A stretch of 13,351 bases of DNA from Acidobacteriota bacterium (GCA_026706225.1 JAPOZE010000458.1:1-13351); one strand, 5' to 3'. Counted from the first letter of the stretch, positions 1-7,328 are shown. The notes: generated by a model not told the origin, from the letters alone. Program-made: numbers and translations.

Positions 1-1281
1 GACCAGGTGGCCGGAGACCTGATCGGATACTACGAAGCCGAGGACCCGGAGGCCGAGGCGCTGTTTGTCGTCCGGCAGATCCTTGCTCACCAGCGGTCCG
101 AGAGGAATGAGCCGGTGGCCGTGCTCTACCGGACCAACTTCCAGTCGCGCTATTTCGAGGAGGCCTGCCGGCGCTTCGATGTCAAGTATTCAATGGTGGG
201 GGGATTCAGCTTCTATGAGAGAGCGGAGATCAAGGACCTGCTGGCCTACCTCAACCTGACCCTGAATCCGCACGACCGCGTCAGCCTGCTGCGGGTGATC
301 AACACGCCGCCGCGCGGCATCGGCAGGGTAACCGTCAACGCCCTGGAAAAGGAGTCCCGGGAATCGAATCTTTCTCTCTGGGAGGTGGTGGAGCAGGCGG
401 TGGAAAAGAAAACCCTGCCGGCCAGGGCCTTGAAGGCCTTGACTCCTTTTTGCAATCAGGTTCGGCAATTCAGGAGCGAGCTGGAGGCCGGGTCCCATTC
501 CGAGTTGATCCAAATGATCCTGGAACGCTCCGGCTACCGCCAGTGGCTCCAGGACGAGGACACCGAGGAGGCCCGTTCCCGCCTGGACAATCTGCAGGAA
601 CTGGTGAATGCGGCGCGGGACAGCCGGAAGCGGGGTGAAAACCTGCGGGAATTCCTGGATCATGCCGCCCTGTTCTCGGATACCGACGACTTCGACGAGC
701 AGGCCAGGGTGACGTTGATGACCATTCACAGCGCCAAGGGCCTGGAGTTCCCGCTGGTTTGCCTGGCCGGACTGGAGGAGGACCTCTTCCCCCACAGCCG
801 CTCGCTCCTGAATCGGGACGGGCTCGAGGAAGAACGCCGGCTCTGCTATGTCGCCCTGACCCGGGCCCGCCGCAAGCTGCTGTTGACCCGGGCCAGGAAT
901 CGGCGCTTCCTGGGAGGCGAGAGCTTCAACCCCACCGAGCCCTCCTGTTTCATCTCCGAGATTCCCGCCAAACTCCTGCAGAACACCTGGGGAGCCCCCA
1001 AGCCCGTCAGGAAGAGCTATGACGGACCCACCTGTAACGATGCCGAGAGCATTCGGCAATTCTACAGGCAGCGTGGAAAGCGCATCGACCTGGCTCCAAG
1101 GAAAACGGAGATCGCAGTCGGACGCTTCAAGCCGGGCCAGGCGGTTCGTCACCCAAAGTACGGCATCGGAAAAGTGATCCGCTGCCAGGGCGAAGGCGAC
1201 GACTGCAAGCTCACCGTGCTCTTTCCCCGCCACGGCCTCAAGAAACTGCTGGTCAAGTACGCCGGCCTGGAGAAGGCGTAA
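1..1281 (+). CDS. uvrD: UvrD/PcrA-type superfamily 1 DNA helicase, C-terminal part (5' end outside window)
   Basis: The frame is open from the first base (codons Asp-Gln before a GTG at 7), so this is the 3' part of a longer gene, not a gene starting at 7. What remains is domain 2 of an ATP-driven 3'-5' helicase of the UvrD/PcrA family, which acts in nucleotide-excision and mismatch repair and in removing proteins from DNA. Visible motifs: VLYRTNFQSR (motif IV, near 120-150), GGFSFYERAEIKDLLAYL, VTLMTIHSAKGLEFPLV (motif V, from 709), and EEERRLCYVALTRARRKL (motif VI with the arginine finger, from about 826). The tail from about 1117 (VGRFKPGQAVRHPKYGIGKV) is the Tudor-like C-terminal domain typical of full-length UvrD/PcrA. 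The Walker A and B motifs would lie upstream, outside the window. The stop is TAA at 1279-1281, and the last 29 bases overlap the end of the antiporter gene on the other strand. The family is clear; UvrD versus PcrA naming is arbitrary here. Confidence 0.95.
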   Translation, partial: DQVAGDLIGYYEAEDPEAEALFVVRQILAHQRSERNEPVAVLYRTNFQSRYFEEACRRFDVKYSMVGGFSFYERAEIKDLLAYLNLTLNPHDRVSLLRVINTPPRGIGRVTVNALEKESRESNLSLWEVVEQAVEKKTLPARALKALTPFCNQVRQFRSELEAGSHSELIQMILERSGYRQWLQDEDTEEARSRLDNLQELVNAARDSRKRGENLREFLDHAALFSDTDDFDEQARVTLMTIHSAKGLEFPLVCLAGLEEDLFPHSRSLLNRDGLEEERRLCYVALTRARRKLLLTRARNRRFLGGESFNPTEPSCFISEIPAKLLQNTWGAPKPVRKSYDGPTCNDAESIRQFYRQRGKRIDLAPRKTEIAVGRFKPGQAVRHPKYGIGKVIRCQGEGDDCKLTVLFPRHGLKKLLVKYAGLEKA

Positions 1282-2815
1282 CAGGAAGGGGCCGGCCCAG
1301 GAATCGGATGAGCAGCAGACATGCCGCCACTCCGCAGGGAATCAGTATCCAGGGAGATATCCCCAAGCCCACCGGAAGGTAGCCCACAAGCAGAGCCACC
1401 GTCCCCACCGTGCAGGCATAGGGGAGTTGGGTCCGGGTGTGGCTGACCACGCCGACTCCGGCGCCCGCGGCCGACAGGACCGTGGTGTCGGACAGAGGCG
1501 ACATGTGGTCTCCCAGGGAGGCTCCGGCAAGGACGGATCCGGTGGCGGCGTAGAGGACGACACCATCGCTGTCCGGACCCAGGGCGACGCCCAGGGGAAG
1601 GATGATGGGGATCAGGATCCCCATGGTGCCGAACGAGGACCCTGTGGAGAAACTGGTGCCTGCCGCCAGCAGAAAGGACAGGCCGGGCAAGATCCAGGCG
1701 GGCACGGTGGACTGCAGCAGCGAGGAAAAGTAGGTGGCCGTTCCCGCCTCCTCGAGTGCGTTGCCCAGCGTCCAGGCCAGGTAGAGAACCGCCAGTGCTC
1801 CCAGGATGGAACGGAATCCGCCGCCGACGGACCGCAGCAGATGTCGGGTGGAGTGCAATTTCAGCTTGAGAGAGGAAAGGGCGGCGAAGACGAAGGCGGC
1901 CGTGGAGCCGACCAAGACGGATTGAAAGGGATCCGAGTTGCCGACGACCTCCAGCACGGTGACCGGTCCGCCGGCGCCGGCCGTGCGGGACCAGCCGCTG
2001 AGAACCAGCGTGGCCACAGTCAACAGGACCAGCAGGCCGATGGCGGTAAAGGCCAGCCAGGCCAACCTTGGATCCGGAGCGGGGTCTCGAGGGTTCCGCG
2101 GGGACTGCGACCGTCCGGCGGCCTCGAGCTCCGCCCGGGCCATCGGCCCGAAGTCCCTGCCGGTAAAGGCGATGCAGGCCACGAAGGCCAGGGTGAAAAG
2201 GCTGTAGAAGCGGTAGGGGATGGACTGCAGAAAGACGGAGAAGGCGGAGCCGGGCGCCGGCAAGTCCCTCAGGGCCTTGTCGATGAGGTCCAGCTCGAAG
2301 CCGATCCAGGTGGAGATGATCGCGATCGAGGCGATGGGCGCGGCGGTGGAATCGACAATGTAGGCCAGTTTCTCACGAGAAATTCTGCAGCGATCGTATA
2401 TCGGGGCAAAGGACTTTCCCACAATCAGGCAGTTGGCGTAGTCGTCGAAGAAAACCACCAGTCCGGCCAGCCAGCTTGTACCCATCAGGCTCCGCCGCCG
2501 GCCGCTCAGGTTCCCCATTCGAAGAATCAGGGCGGTGACGGCGCCGCTGTCGGTCAGGATGTTGGCGGTGGCGGCCACCAGAAAAGAGAAGATGACGATG
2601 GCGGCATGGCTCTGGTCGAAAACGGCGGCAAAGAGATAGCGGTAGATTGCGGCCAGGGAGCCGCCCGGGTCGCCCCCCTGGGCCACCAGGGCGCCCGCGA
2701 CCACGCCGATTCCCAATCCCAGAAAGATCTTGCGGGTGAGTAGAGCTACCGAGATCGCCAGGACTGCCGGAAGCATTGATTCCGGCCCTGCGGCCAAAGG
2801 GGGATCGGTGCTCAT
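1253..2815 (-). CDS. nhaC: NhaC-family Na+/H+ antiporter (secondary transporter)
   Basis: A 520-residue inner-membrane protein with about a dozen hydrophobic segments. It carries the signatures of the NhaC family (ion transporter superfamily), which exchanges cytoplasmic Na+ for protons or takes up small organic ions. Seen: VVFFDDYANCLIVG (about 120-133), DSTAAPIASIAIISTWIGFE (155-174), the Ser/Thr/Gly-rich re-entrant stretch GTSFSTGSSFGTMGILIP (386-403) and GASLGDHMSPLSDTTVLSAA (431-450). The last carries acidic residues D436 and D443, which are probably functional. A soluble loop rich in Arg, Pro and Asp lies near 225-250. The ATG at 2815 has only a weak purine stretch upstream. A second Met at residue 14 (ATG near 2776) would give a shorter, equally plausible N-terminus. 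The gene is monocistronic and converges on uvrD with a 29-bp coding overlap. Some relatives transport malate/lactate or other substrates, so the ion is inferred from family only. Confidence 0.88.
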   Translation of the reverse strand: MSTDPPLAAGPESMLPAVLAISVALLTRKIFLGLGIGVVAGALVAQGGDPGGSLAAIYRYLFAAVFDQSHAAIVIFSFLVAATANILTDSGAVTALILRMGNLSGRRRSLMGTSWLAGLVVFFDDYANCLIVGKSFAPIYDRCRISREKLAYIVDSTAAPIASIAIISTWIGFELDLIDKALRDLPAPGSAFSVFLQSIPYRFYSLFTLAFVACIAFTGRDFGPMARAELEAAGRSQSPRNPRDPAPDPRLAWLAFTAIGLLVLLTVATLVLSGWSRTAGAGGPVTVLEVVGNSDPFQSVLVGSTAAFVFAALSSLKLKLHSTRHLLRSVGGGFRSILGALAVLYLAWTLGNALEEAGTATYFSSLLQSTVPAWILPGLSFLLAAGTSFSTGSSFGTMGILIPIILPLGVALGPDSDGVVLYAATGSVLAGASLGDHMSPLSDTTVLSAAGAGVGVVSHTRTQLPYACTVGTVALLVGYLPVGLGISPWILIPCGVAACLLLIRFLGRPLPVTPSPGRRT

Positions 2816-2920
2816 GGGTGAGGGTCAACCTGCATTGCTGTCCCGGTCGCTGTTGCCAGAGGCCAGTATTTTAGCCTGCATTTCCCCGGCGCCGCTGAGC
2901 ATACGGTCGAAAAGTCAATA

Positions 2921-3036
2921 GGGGACGTTGTTGAATTACTGGAATAACTTCGATCGGGCCTTTCTGAATGGCATGGATTCAATCACGTCCCCTACGCGCT
3001 CCTAACCGGTTTTTCCACTAGTTCAACAACGTCCCC
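2921..3036. mobile_element. 116-bp MITE/REP-like element with 28-bp imperfect terminal inverted repeats
   Basis: The left end (2921-2948) and the reverse complement of the right end (3009-3036) match at 25 of 28 positions. They share a perfect 15-base core, GGGGACGTTGTTGAA (2921-2935, inverted at 3022-3036). A third, degenerate copy of the core is in inverted orientation inside the element at 2978-2994 and matches 15 of 17 bases of 2919-2935. There is no coding capacity and no obvious target-site duplication. Short palindromic elements with GGGGAC-type ends are, in my memory, often mobilised by Y1/REP-type tyrosine transposases (RAYT), but no transposase is in this window, so that link is inference. 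The element lies between the antiporter start and the gene scrap upstream of lon. Confidence 0.6.
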
Positions 3037-3070
3037 AGCGCATGGTGAGCCGGCGGCCTCCATTGTGCCT

Positions 3071-3096
3071 CTGGGGACACCGTCCTCGCCACCGGG
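3071..3096 (+). repeat. Left arm of a perfect 26-bp inverted repeat (partner at 3852-3877)
   Basis: The 26 bases are the exact reverse complement of 3852-3877, which lies inside the start of the lon reading frame. Identity breaks on both sides. On this side the arm encodes GDTVLATG in the frame starting at 3073 and runs straight into the Sel1-like scrap. The arms are 755 bp apart. A perfect match of this length in unrelated sequence is unlikely by chance, so it probably records an inverted duplication or recombination. Confidence 0.75.
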
Positions 3097-3398
3097 GCCG
3101 GGGACTGCCGAGGGATGACCGCAAGGCGGCGAGGTGGTACCGCAAGGCCGCCGAGGACGGAGCTCTGACGGTCGGCAGCGCCATGGAGCCGCTGGGAGTG
3201 CTCACGATTTCGACGCACGGTCGAGGGGAGCTGGTGACGGGGTCGGTGCGGGTGGTCTCGGAGGGTCCCGTCGGCGGGATGCTGCGGTTCGCCCACCCCG
3301 CCTTCGGCGTGGGCGGCGTGGGAGCCGGTTCACCGGCCAGCGACGCCATTTTCCCCGTGCGCCGCCGGGAGGGCGGCATCGACACCGGGGTTGCCATC
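3073..3398 (+). pseudogene. Gene scrap: Sel1-like repeat joined to a fragment of a secreted-protein domain
   Basis: In the frame starting at 3042, residues 19-41 (3096-3164) read like one Sel1 repeat, with RGLPRDDRKAARWYRKAAED matching the usual pattern of that helical repeat. In a different frame just upstream, GDTVLATG (3073-3096) could be the repeat's preceding turn, so a frameshift at 3097-3098 is likely. Directly after comes a stretch (about 3165-3398) with PLGVLTISTHGRG, TGSVRVVSEGPVGGMLRF and SDAIFPVRRREGGIDTGVAI. I recall this block from the C-terminal parts of large secreted proteins of uncultured Acidobacteriota-like bacteria, but I cannot name a Pfam family. The homology stops abruptly near 3398. 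There is no convincing ribosome binding site and no complete domain, so I read it as debris of one or two rearranged genes, not a working gene. An open frame does continue to 3605, but its tail is low-complexity Pro/Arg/Gly sequence. Confidence 0.5.
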
Positions 3399-3400
3399 CC

Positions 3401-3697
3401 CACCCCTCTCCTCGACCCGGCTCGACCGGCACCGGCGCCAGGACTCTGCTTCGGCCGAGGCCATGCGGTTCCCGCCGGCCCGGTGGCCGGCTGCCCCATC
3501 GCAGGGAAACTGAGCGGCAGGCAACGGGAGTGCATGCGGGCGGGACGCCCGCGCTCCCGGGTGGGGCGCCTCCTCCCATCGCTCTTGCTGCTCGAGGAGG
3601 CGTAGGCCGGCCTGCCGGGCCGCGGCCCTGGCGATGCGGCAGTACGGTCACGCCCGGGTAGGCCTTCTCCCGGGCCTCGGCCAGGGGTGACGAGGCG
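3401..3697. other. GC-rich intergenic remainder upstream of lon
   Basis: Apart from the REP-like hairpin, no convincing gene is visible on either strand. Frames are open because of high GC, and their translations are Arg/Pro/Gly rich. Two perfect palindromes occur, AGGCCGGCCT (3604-3613) and GGGCCGCGGCCC (3617-3628). On the minus strand a short stretch near 3630-3700 reads SSPLAEAREKAYPGVTVLPH, which looks more protein-like than its surroundings. It may be a decayed gene end (PurD-like C-termini have a similar EA..AY.GV pattern), but that is too short to call. Confidence 0.4.
3525..3559. repeat. REP-like hairpin (GCGGGCG-GGA-CGCCCGC core)
   Basis: The core stem GCGGGCG (3536-3542) pairs perfectly with CGCCCGC (3546-3552) over a GGA loop. 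An outer stem CGGGAG (3525-3530) pairs with CTCCCG (3554-3559), leaving a 5-to-1 internal bulge. From memory, this hairpin type is scattered through intergenic DNA of Acidobacteriota, Verrucomicrobiota and Planctomycetota genomes. When mis-translated it yields the familiar peptides RAGTPALPG or ERGRPARM; ERGRPARM is visible here on the minus strand. It probably explains why the surrounding frames look open but meaningless. Confidence 0.6.
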
Positions 3698-3726
3698 TTG
3701 AAACCGGCTTCGGGTTGCGGTAGGCT
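3698..3726 (+). promoter_or_regulatory. Possible sigma70-type promoter for lon
   Basis: TTGAAA (3698-3703) lies 17 bases before TAGGCT (3721-3726). The -35 matches the consensus at five of six positions, the -10 at only three. It would give a 5' leader of about 100 bases before the ATG at 3831. No CIRCE-like heat-shock operator is apparent nearby. Confidence 0.3.
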
Positions 3727-3819
3727 GAATCAAGAGGTCGAGGCCAGCACCGCCGGAGAGTCTTCCGGTGACCGGGCTCAACTTCGGGATGGCGGCTGGA
3801 AATTCAGGATGCGAGGAGC

Positions 3820-3828
3820 GGAGGAGGT
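3820..3828 (+). promoter_or_regulatory. Shine-Dalgarno sequence supporting the lon start at 3831
   Basis: GGAGGAGGT directly precedes the ATG at 3831. It is a strong anti-SD match, though the gap is short (about 2-5 bases depending on register). It is the best ribosome binding site near any lon start candidate. A rival GTG at 3957 has GGGAGGA at 3940-3946, 10 bases upstream. Confidence 0.55.
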
Positions 3829-3830
3829 CG

Positions 3831-6290
3831 ATGGGCAAAGGCAGGCCGGGTCCCGGTGGCGAGGACGGTGTCCCCAGCGGCGCCGACCCGAAAAAGCAGG
3901 TCGATCCCGGCAAGGAGGCCGAGGTTGGGCCATCCAGGCGGGAGGATTCCGGACTGGTGCTGGCCACCAGGCTCCTGCCCTCCAGGATCCCGATCCTGGG
4001 GGTGAGGCCCCGGCCATTCTTCCCGGGGCTTCCCGTTCCTCTGGAGGTCGCGGGGGAAGTTCCGCTGGCGTCGCTGAAGAGAGCGGTGGAATCCTCCGAT
4101 CAGACCTTGGGGTTGCTGCTCCTCAAGAATCCGGAGGCCGAGGAGAGGCCGGAAAACCTCCATCGGGTCGGCGTGGCGGCCAAGATCGTCAAGTCCGTCC
4201 AGGTCGAGCCGGAGGTCACCCACGTGCTGGTGAATTGCCTGGAGCGTTTCACGGTCCGGGAGATGGACTTGGGGGAGACCGGCCTGTTCGCCCGGGTGGA
4301 CTATCACTATGCGACGGAACTCTCGGTCAACCTGGAGCTCAAGGCCTACTCGATGGCCATCGTCTCCAGTCTCAAGGAGCTGGTGAAGCTGGACCCGCTG
4401 CAATCCGAGGCCATCAAGCTGTTCCTGAGTCGATCCAGCCTGGAGGATCCCGCCAAGCTGGCTGACTTTGCGGCCCATCTGACTACGGCCGAGGGCCGGG
4501 AACTGCAGAAGATTCTGGAAACCTTCGACGTGCGCCACAGGATCGATCGGGTATTGACCCTGCTGCGAAGAGAAGTGGATCTCTCCAGGCTTCAGAAGAA
4601 GATCACCACCCAGATCGAAGAGAAGATTTCGGCTCAGCAGAGAGAGTTCTTTCTCAAGGAGCAACTCAAGGCCATCAAGAGAGAGCTGGGCCTGGAGAAG
4701 GAAGGGAAGACTGCCGAGGTCGAGAAGTTCGAGGAACGCCTGCAGTCGCTGAAGCTGACAGGCGAAGTCCGTGCCTCGATCGAGGAGGAACTGGCCAAGC
4801 TGAAGATCCTGGAAACCACTTCTCCGGAATACACGGTCACCCGGAACTACCTGGACTGGCTGACCGTGCTCCCGTGGGGGAGGCACACTCGCGATTCCTA
4901 TGACCTGGGCCGGGCGCGAAAGGTGCTGGATCGAGACCACTACGGCTTGGAGGAGGTCAAGGAACGAATCCTGGAATTCATCGCCGTAGGCAGGATGAAG
5001 GGAGATATCTCGGGCTCGATCATTTGCCTGGCAGGGCCTCCGGGGGTGGGCAAGACGTCCGTGGGGAAGAGCATTGCCGCGGCATTGGGGCGCCGCTTCT
5101 ATCGGTTTTCCCTGGGGGGGATGAGAGACGAGGCCGAAATCAAGGGGCACCGGCGCACCTATATAGGAGCCATGCCCGGGAAATTCATTCAAGCCCTGAA
5201 GACCGCCGGCACCTCCAATCCGGTCATCATGCTGGACGAAATCGACAAGATCGGCGCTTCGTTCCGGGGCGACCCCGCCTCGGCCCTGCTGGAAGTCCTG
5301 GATCCCGAGCAGAATGCCGGCTTCCGCGACCACTACCTGGATGTTCCCTTCGACCTGTCCAATGTCCTGTTCGTGGTGACGGCAAACCGCACCGATACCA
5401 TTCCATCGCCGCTCCTGGATCGCATGGAAGTGATCCGGCTCTCGGGGTACATCCCGGAAGAGAAGCTGGAGATCGCCAGGCGCTTCCTCATTCCCAAGTC
5501 GATTCGCAACCACGGTTTGACGCGGACCCGGATCGGTATCCGAAAGGCGGCGCTCATCGCCATGATCGACGGCTATGCGCGCGAGGCCGGAGTGCGCAGC
5601 CTGGAAAACCTGATCAGGAAGATTGCCCGCAAGGCTGCGCTCGAGCTGTCCCGGGACTCCGGCAGAAGGATTGTCGTCACCCCGAAGAATATCGAGGCCT
5701 ACCTGGGGAAGCCCATCCACAAGGTGGACGAACTGGCGCCCCATGCCCCCGGTGTGGTGACAGGACTGGCCTGGACCAGCCTGGGCGGCGTGACCTTGCA
5801 GGTGGAGGCGACGGCCGTGGCCAGCCGGCGCAAGGGGTTCAAGCAGACGGGACAACTGGGAGAGGTGATGGTCGAGAGTTCCGAAATCGCCTACTCCTAC
5901 GTCATGTCCCGCGTGGCCGACCTGTCCGGCGACGTGGAATTTTTCGACCGGCACTTCGTTCACCTGCACGTTCCGGCCGGCGCCATTCCCAAGGACGGGC
6001 CCTCTGCGGGGATCACCATGGCCACCGCCCTGGTTTCGCTGATCCGGAAGAAGCCGGCGGGGCAGGGCCTGGCCATGACGGGAGAGTTGACCCTGACCGG
6101 GCGGGTGCTGCCGATTGGCGGGGTCAGGGAAAAGGTGATCGCGGCGCGCCGGGCCGGCCTGGTCCGCCTGATTTTTCCTGAAGGCAACCGCAAGGACTAC
6201 GAGGAACTTCCGGACTACTTGAGGAAGGGTCTGTCGGTGAGTTTCGCCGGCCACTTCGACGACGTCTGCCGATGGGCCCTGGACGCGTGA
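3831..6290 (+). CDS. lon: ATP-dependent serine protease Lon (LonA type)
   Basis: An 819-residue cytosolic AAA+ protease that unfolds and degrades damaged and regulatory proteins as a homohexamer. In order: a charged, Gly/Pro-rich extension (about 1-42); the Lon N-domain from [20 protein letters not shown]; a coiled-coil linker including [20 protein letters not shown]; and the AAA+ module. The AAA+ module has Walker [10 protein letters not shown] (402-410, bases 5034-5060), Walker [10 protein letters not shown] (465-473), then FVVTANRTD and the sensor/arginine-finger stretch [16 protein letters not shown]. The protease domain has catalytic Ser725 in KDGPSAGI (codon 6003-6005) and Lys768 in GGVREKV (codon 6132-6134). 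The Ser-Lys spacing of 43 equals that of E. coli Lon, so the enzyme looks intact. The frame is open back to 3768, but 3831 has the best ribosome binding site. A GTG at 3957 would give 777 residues and remove the odd extension, whose codons include one arm of a 26-bp inverted repeat. It ends 11 bp from the convergent hydrolase. Confidence 0.95.
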   Translation: MGKGRPGPGGEDGVPSGADPKKQVDPGKEAEVGPSRREDSGLVLATRLLPSRIPILGVRPRPFFPGLPVPLEVAGEVPLASLKRAVESSDQTLGLLLLKNPEAEERPENLHRVGVAAKIVKSVQVEPEVTHVLVNCLERFTVREMDLGETGLFARVDYHYATELSVNLELKAYSMAIVSSLKELVKLDPLQSEAIKLFLSRSSLEDPAKLADFAAHLTTAEGRELQKILETFDVRHRIDRVLTLLRREVDLSRLQKKITTQIEEKISAQQREFFLKEQLKAIKRELGLEKEGKTAEVEKFEERLQSLKLTGEVRASIEEELAKLKILETTSPEYTVTRNYLDWLTVLPWGRHTRDSYDLGRARKVLDRDHYGLEEVKERILEFIAVGRMKGDISGSIICLAGPPGVGKTSVGKSIAAALGRRFYRFSLGGMRDEAEIKGHRRTYIGAMPGKFIQALKTAGTSNPVIMLDEIDKIGASFRGDPASALLEVLDPEQNAGFRDHYLDVPFDLSNVLFVVTANRTDTIPSPLLDRMEVIRLSGYIPEEKLEIARRFLIPKSIRNHGLTRTRIGIRKAALIAMIDGYAREAGVRSLENLIRKIARKAALELSRDSGRRIVVTPKNIEAYLGKPIHKVDELAPHAPGVVTGLAWTSLGGVTLQVEATAVASRRKGFKQTGQLGEVMVESSEIAYSYVMSRVADLSGDVEFFDRHFVHLHVPAGAIPKDGPSAGITMATALVSLIRKKPAGQGLAMTGELTLTGRVLPIGGVREKVIAARRAGLVRLIFPEGNRKDYEELPDYLRKGLSVSFAGHFDDVCRWALDA
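3852..3877 (-). repeat. Right arm of the 26-bp inverted repeat, inside the lon 5' coding region
   Basis: This is the exact reverse complement of 3071-3096. It encodes part of the Gly/Pro-rich N-terminal extension of Lon (around [12 protein letters not shown]). On the minus strand it reads GDTVLATG, the same peptide found just before the Sel1-like scrap. The homology ends sharply on both sides. Confidence 0.75.
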
Positions 6291-6301
6291 GTCGTGACCG
6301 G

Positions 6302-7147
6302 CTACTGAGGCAGGGTATTCCCGAACCAGTCGATGGTCCTGGAAACCGCTTGCAGGAGGGGCAGGGAAGGGGTCCTCAGAGGATGGCGGGTGTGAAAGGT
6401 GTGGCCGGCATTTTCGATGACGTGGAATCGGCAGAGTCGGGGATCGGCACATTGCCACAGGCGTTCGCCTTCCGACAACGGGACCCGGCGGTCCCGGCGG
6501 CCGTGCAGAAACAGGATGGGAATGGTGGACTCTCTCACCGCTGTCAGCACCTGTAAACGGTGATCGTTGCGCTCCAGCGCCTCCAGGGCTCCCACCCCCA
6601 TTCTCAGAGGCGCTTGGTGCTCCTCCCCGGGGACCGCGAGGTATCCCTGGTTTCGCCAGCGCCGGCGGGTTTCGGCATCGAACCGGTCAAAGGTGCGGAT
6701 GGCTCCCCAGGTGACGATCGATGCGATCTGCGGCACCCGGCGGGATAGCAGAATGGCGTAGCTTCCCCCTCGGCTGTGTCCGGCCGCTCCCACGGCATTC
6801 AGGCGCATTCGGTCGGAAAACGGCACTTTCCCCAGCAGCAAGGCATCCGTCACCAGGTCCCAGTCCCGCAGTTCCTGGGTGGTTGTGTTGCTGGAGAACC
6901 CCTCCGGATCGTCGATCTTCCAGGGATTGTCCCGGATTCCCGAAAGCGCGTGGTTGAAGGTGATGGCGGCGAATCCGGCCTCGCTCAGACGCCGCCCCAG
7001 GTAGGGGAAGAATCCCCAGTCCTTGAAGCCCAGAAAACCGTGAGCCACAACCACCGGAGTGACCATCCCCTTGCCCTCGGGAATGCGGAGGGTGCAGCGG
7101 ACCTTCAGTCGGTTGGGATGGCTGAGGGTGAAGTCGGATTCGATCAA
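6302..7147 (-). CDS. Alpha/beta hydrolase of the dienelactone-hydrolase/acyl-peptidase-like type
   Basis: A 281-residue soluble enzyme with the alpha/beta-hydrolase fold. Visible: strand and oxyanion region VVVAHGFLGFKDW (32-44); nucleophile elbow AGHSRGGS with Ser125 (GxSxG form); acid Asp219 in FLHGRRDRRVP; and catalytic His249 in ENAGHTF. The triad is complete and correctly ordered. An acidic/aromatic cap stretch (WKIDDPEGFSSNTTTQELRDWD, about 76-97) precedes the elbow. No signal peptide is seen. Homologues act on esters, lactones or peptides, so the substrate is unknown. The only start I can see that keeps the whole fold is TTG at 7147 with no good Shine-Dalgarno, because an in-frame TGA lies about 24 bases upstream. 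The gene is single, convergent with lon and divergent from the TlpA-like gene. Confidence 0.8.
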   Translation of the reverse strand: MIESDFTLSHPNRLKVRCTLRIPEGKGMVTPVVVAHGFLGFKDWGFFPYLGRRLSEAGFAAITFNHALSGIRDNPWKIDDPEGFSSNTTTQELRDWDLVTDALLLGKVPFSDRMRLNAVGAAGHSRGGSYAILLSRRVPQIASIVTWGAIRTFDRFDAETRRRWRNQGYLAVPGEEHQAPLRMGVGALEALERNDHRLQVLTAVRESTIPILFLHGRRDRRVPLSEGERLWQCADPRLCRFHVIENAGHTFHTRHPLRTPSLPLLQAVSRTIDWFGNTLPQ

Positions 7148-7227
7148 GACAGAAAGAGGCCGCTCTCAATCCACCAAGGGGTACGAAGCAAGGACAATGA
7201 GTTTCTTCGCCACCCGGTGGCGGCGGA

Positions 7228-7255
7228 AGTATACCATTTCACGTCAGTCGCTCAG
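7228..7255 (-). promoter_or_regulatory. Possible extended -10 promoter for the alpha/beta hydrolase
   Basis: Read on the minus strand, TGG-TATACT (7236 down to 7228) is an extended -10 box with five of six consensus bases. A poor -35 (CTGAGC, 7255-7250) is 16 bases upstream. It would leave a leader of about 70-75 bases before the TTG at 7147. The extended -10 could compensate for the weak -35. Confidence 0.4.
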
Positions 7256-7299
7256 GGGCGGCGGCCAATCGGTTGGCGGCAGGGGACCCGCGGCCGGCG

Positions 7300-7328
7300 T
7301 TGCCCGGGGGAAGGGGATGGGCTATGCT
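7300..7328 (+). promoter_or_regulatory. Possible promoter for the TlpA-like gene
   Basis: TTGCCC (7300-7305), a 17-base spacer, then TATGCT (7323-7328): four of six matches in each box. A start near 7335 would give a leader of about 130 bases before the start codon at 7469. The spacing fits; sequence support is moderate. The intergenic region 7148-7468 also holds an imperfect hairpin, GCCAA-TCGG-TTGGC (7264-7277), and no gene that I can support. Confidence 0.35.

Noticed and set aside
1427..2743. 438-codon plus-strand frame opposite the antiporter
   Set aside because: Its composition is Gly/Gln/Asp-rich and repetitive, as expected for the complement of a membrane-protein gene. No domain is seen.
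3630..3700. Minus-strand peptide SSPLAEAREKAYPGVTVLPH as a remnant of purD
   Set aside because: The match is a short pattern recalled from memory, bounded by a stop upstream and low-complexity sequence downstream. It is too weak to call a pseudogene.
3023..3967. 314-codon minus-strand frame upstream of lon
   Set aside because: It crosses the gene scrap, the REP-like hairpin, the putative lon promoter and the lon 5' end. The translation is Pro/Arg/Gly-rich, and the ERGRPARM peptide in it is a known by-product of the hairpin.
3804..6458. 884-codon open frame on the minus strand opposite lon
   Set aside because: It mirrors lon codon for codon. Its translation is rich in Gln, His, Leu and Gly with no recognisable domain, and lon has intact catalytic motifs. 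Long antisense frames are common in GC-rich genes.
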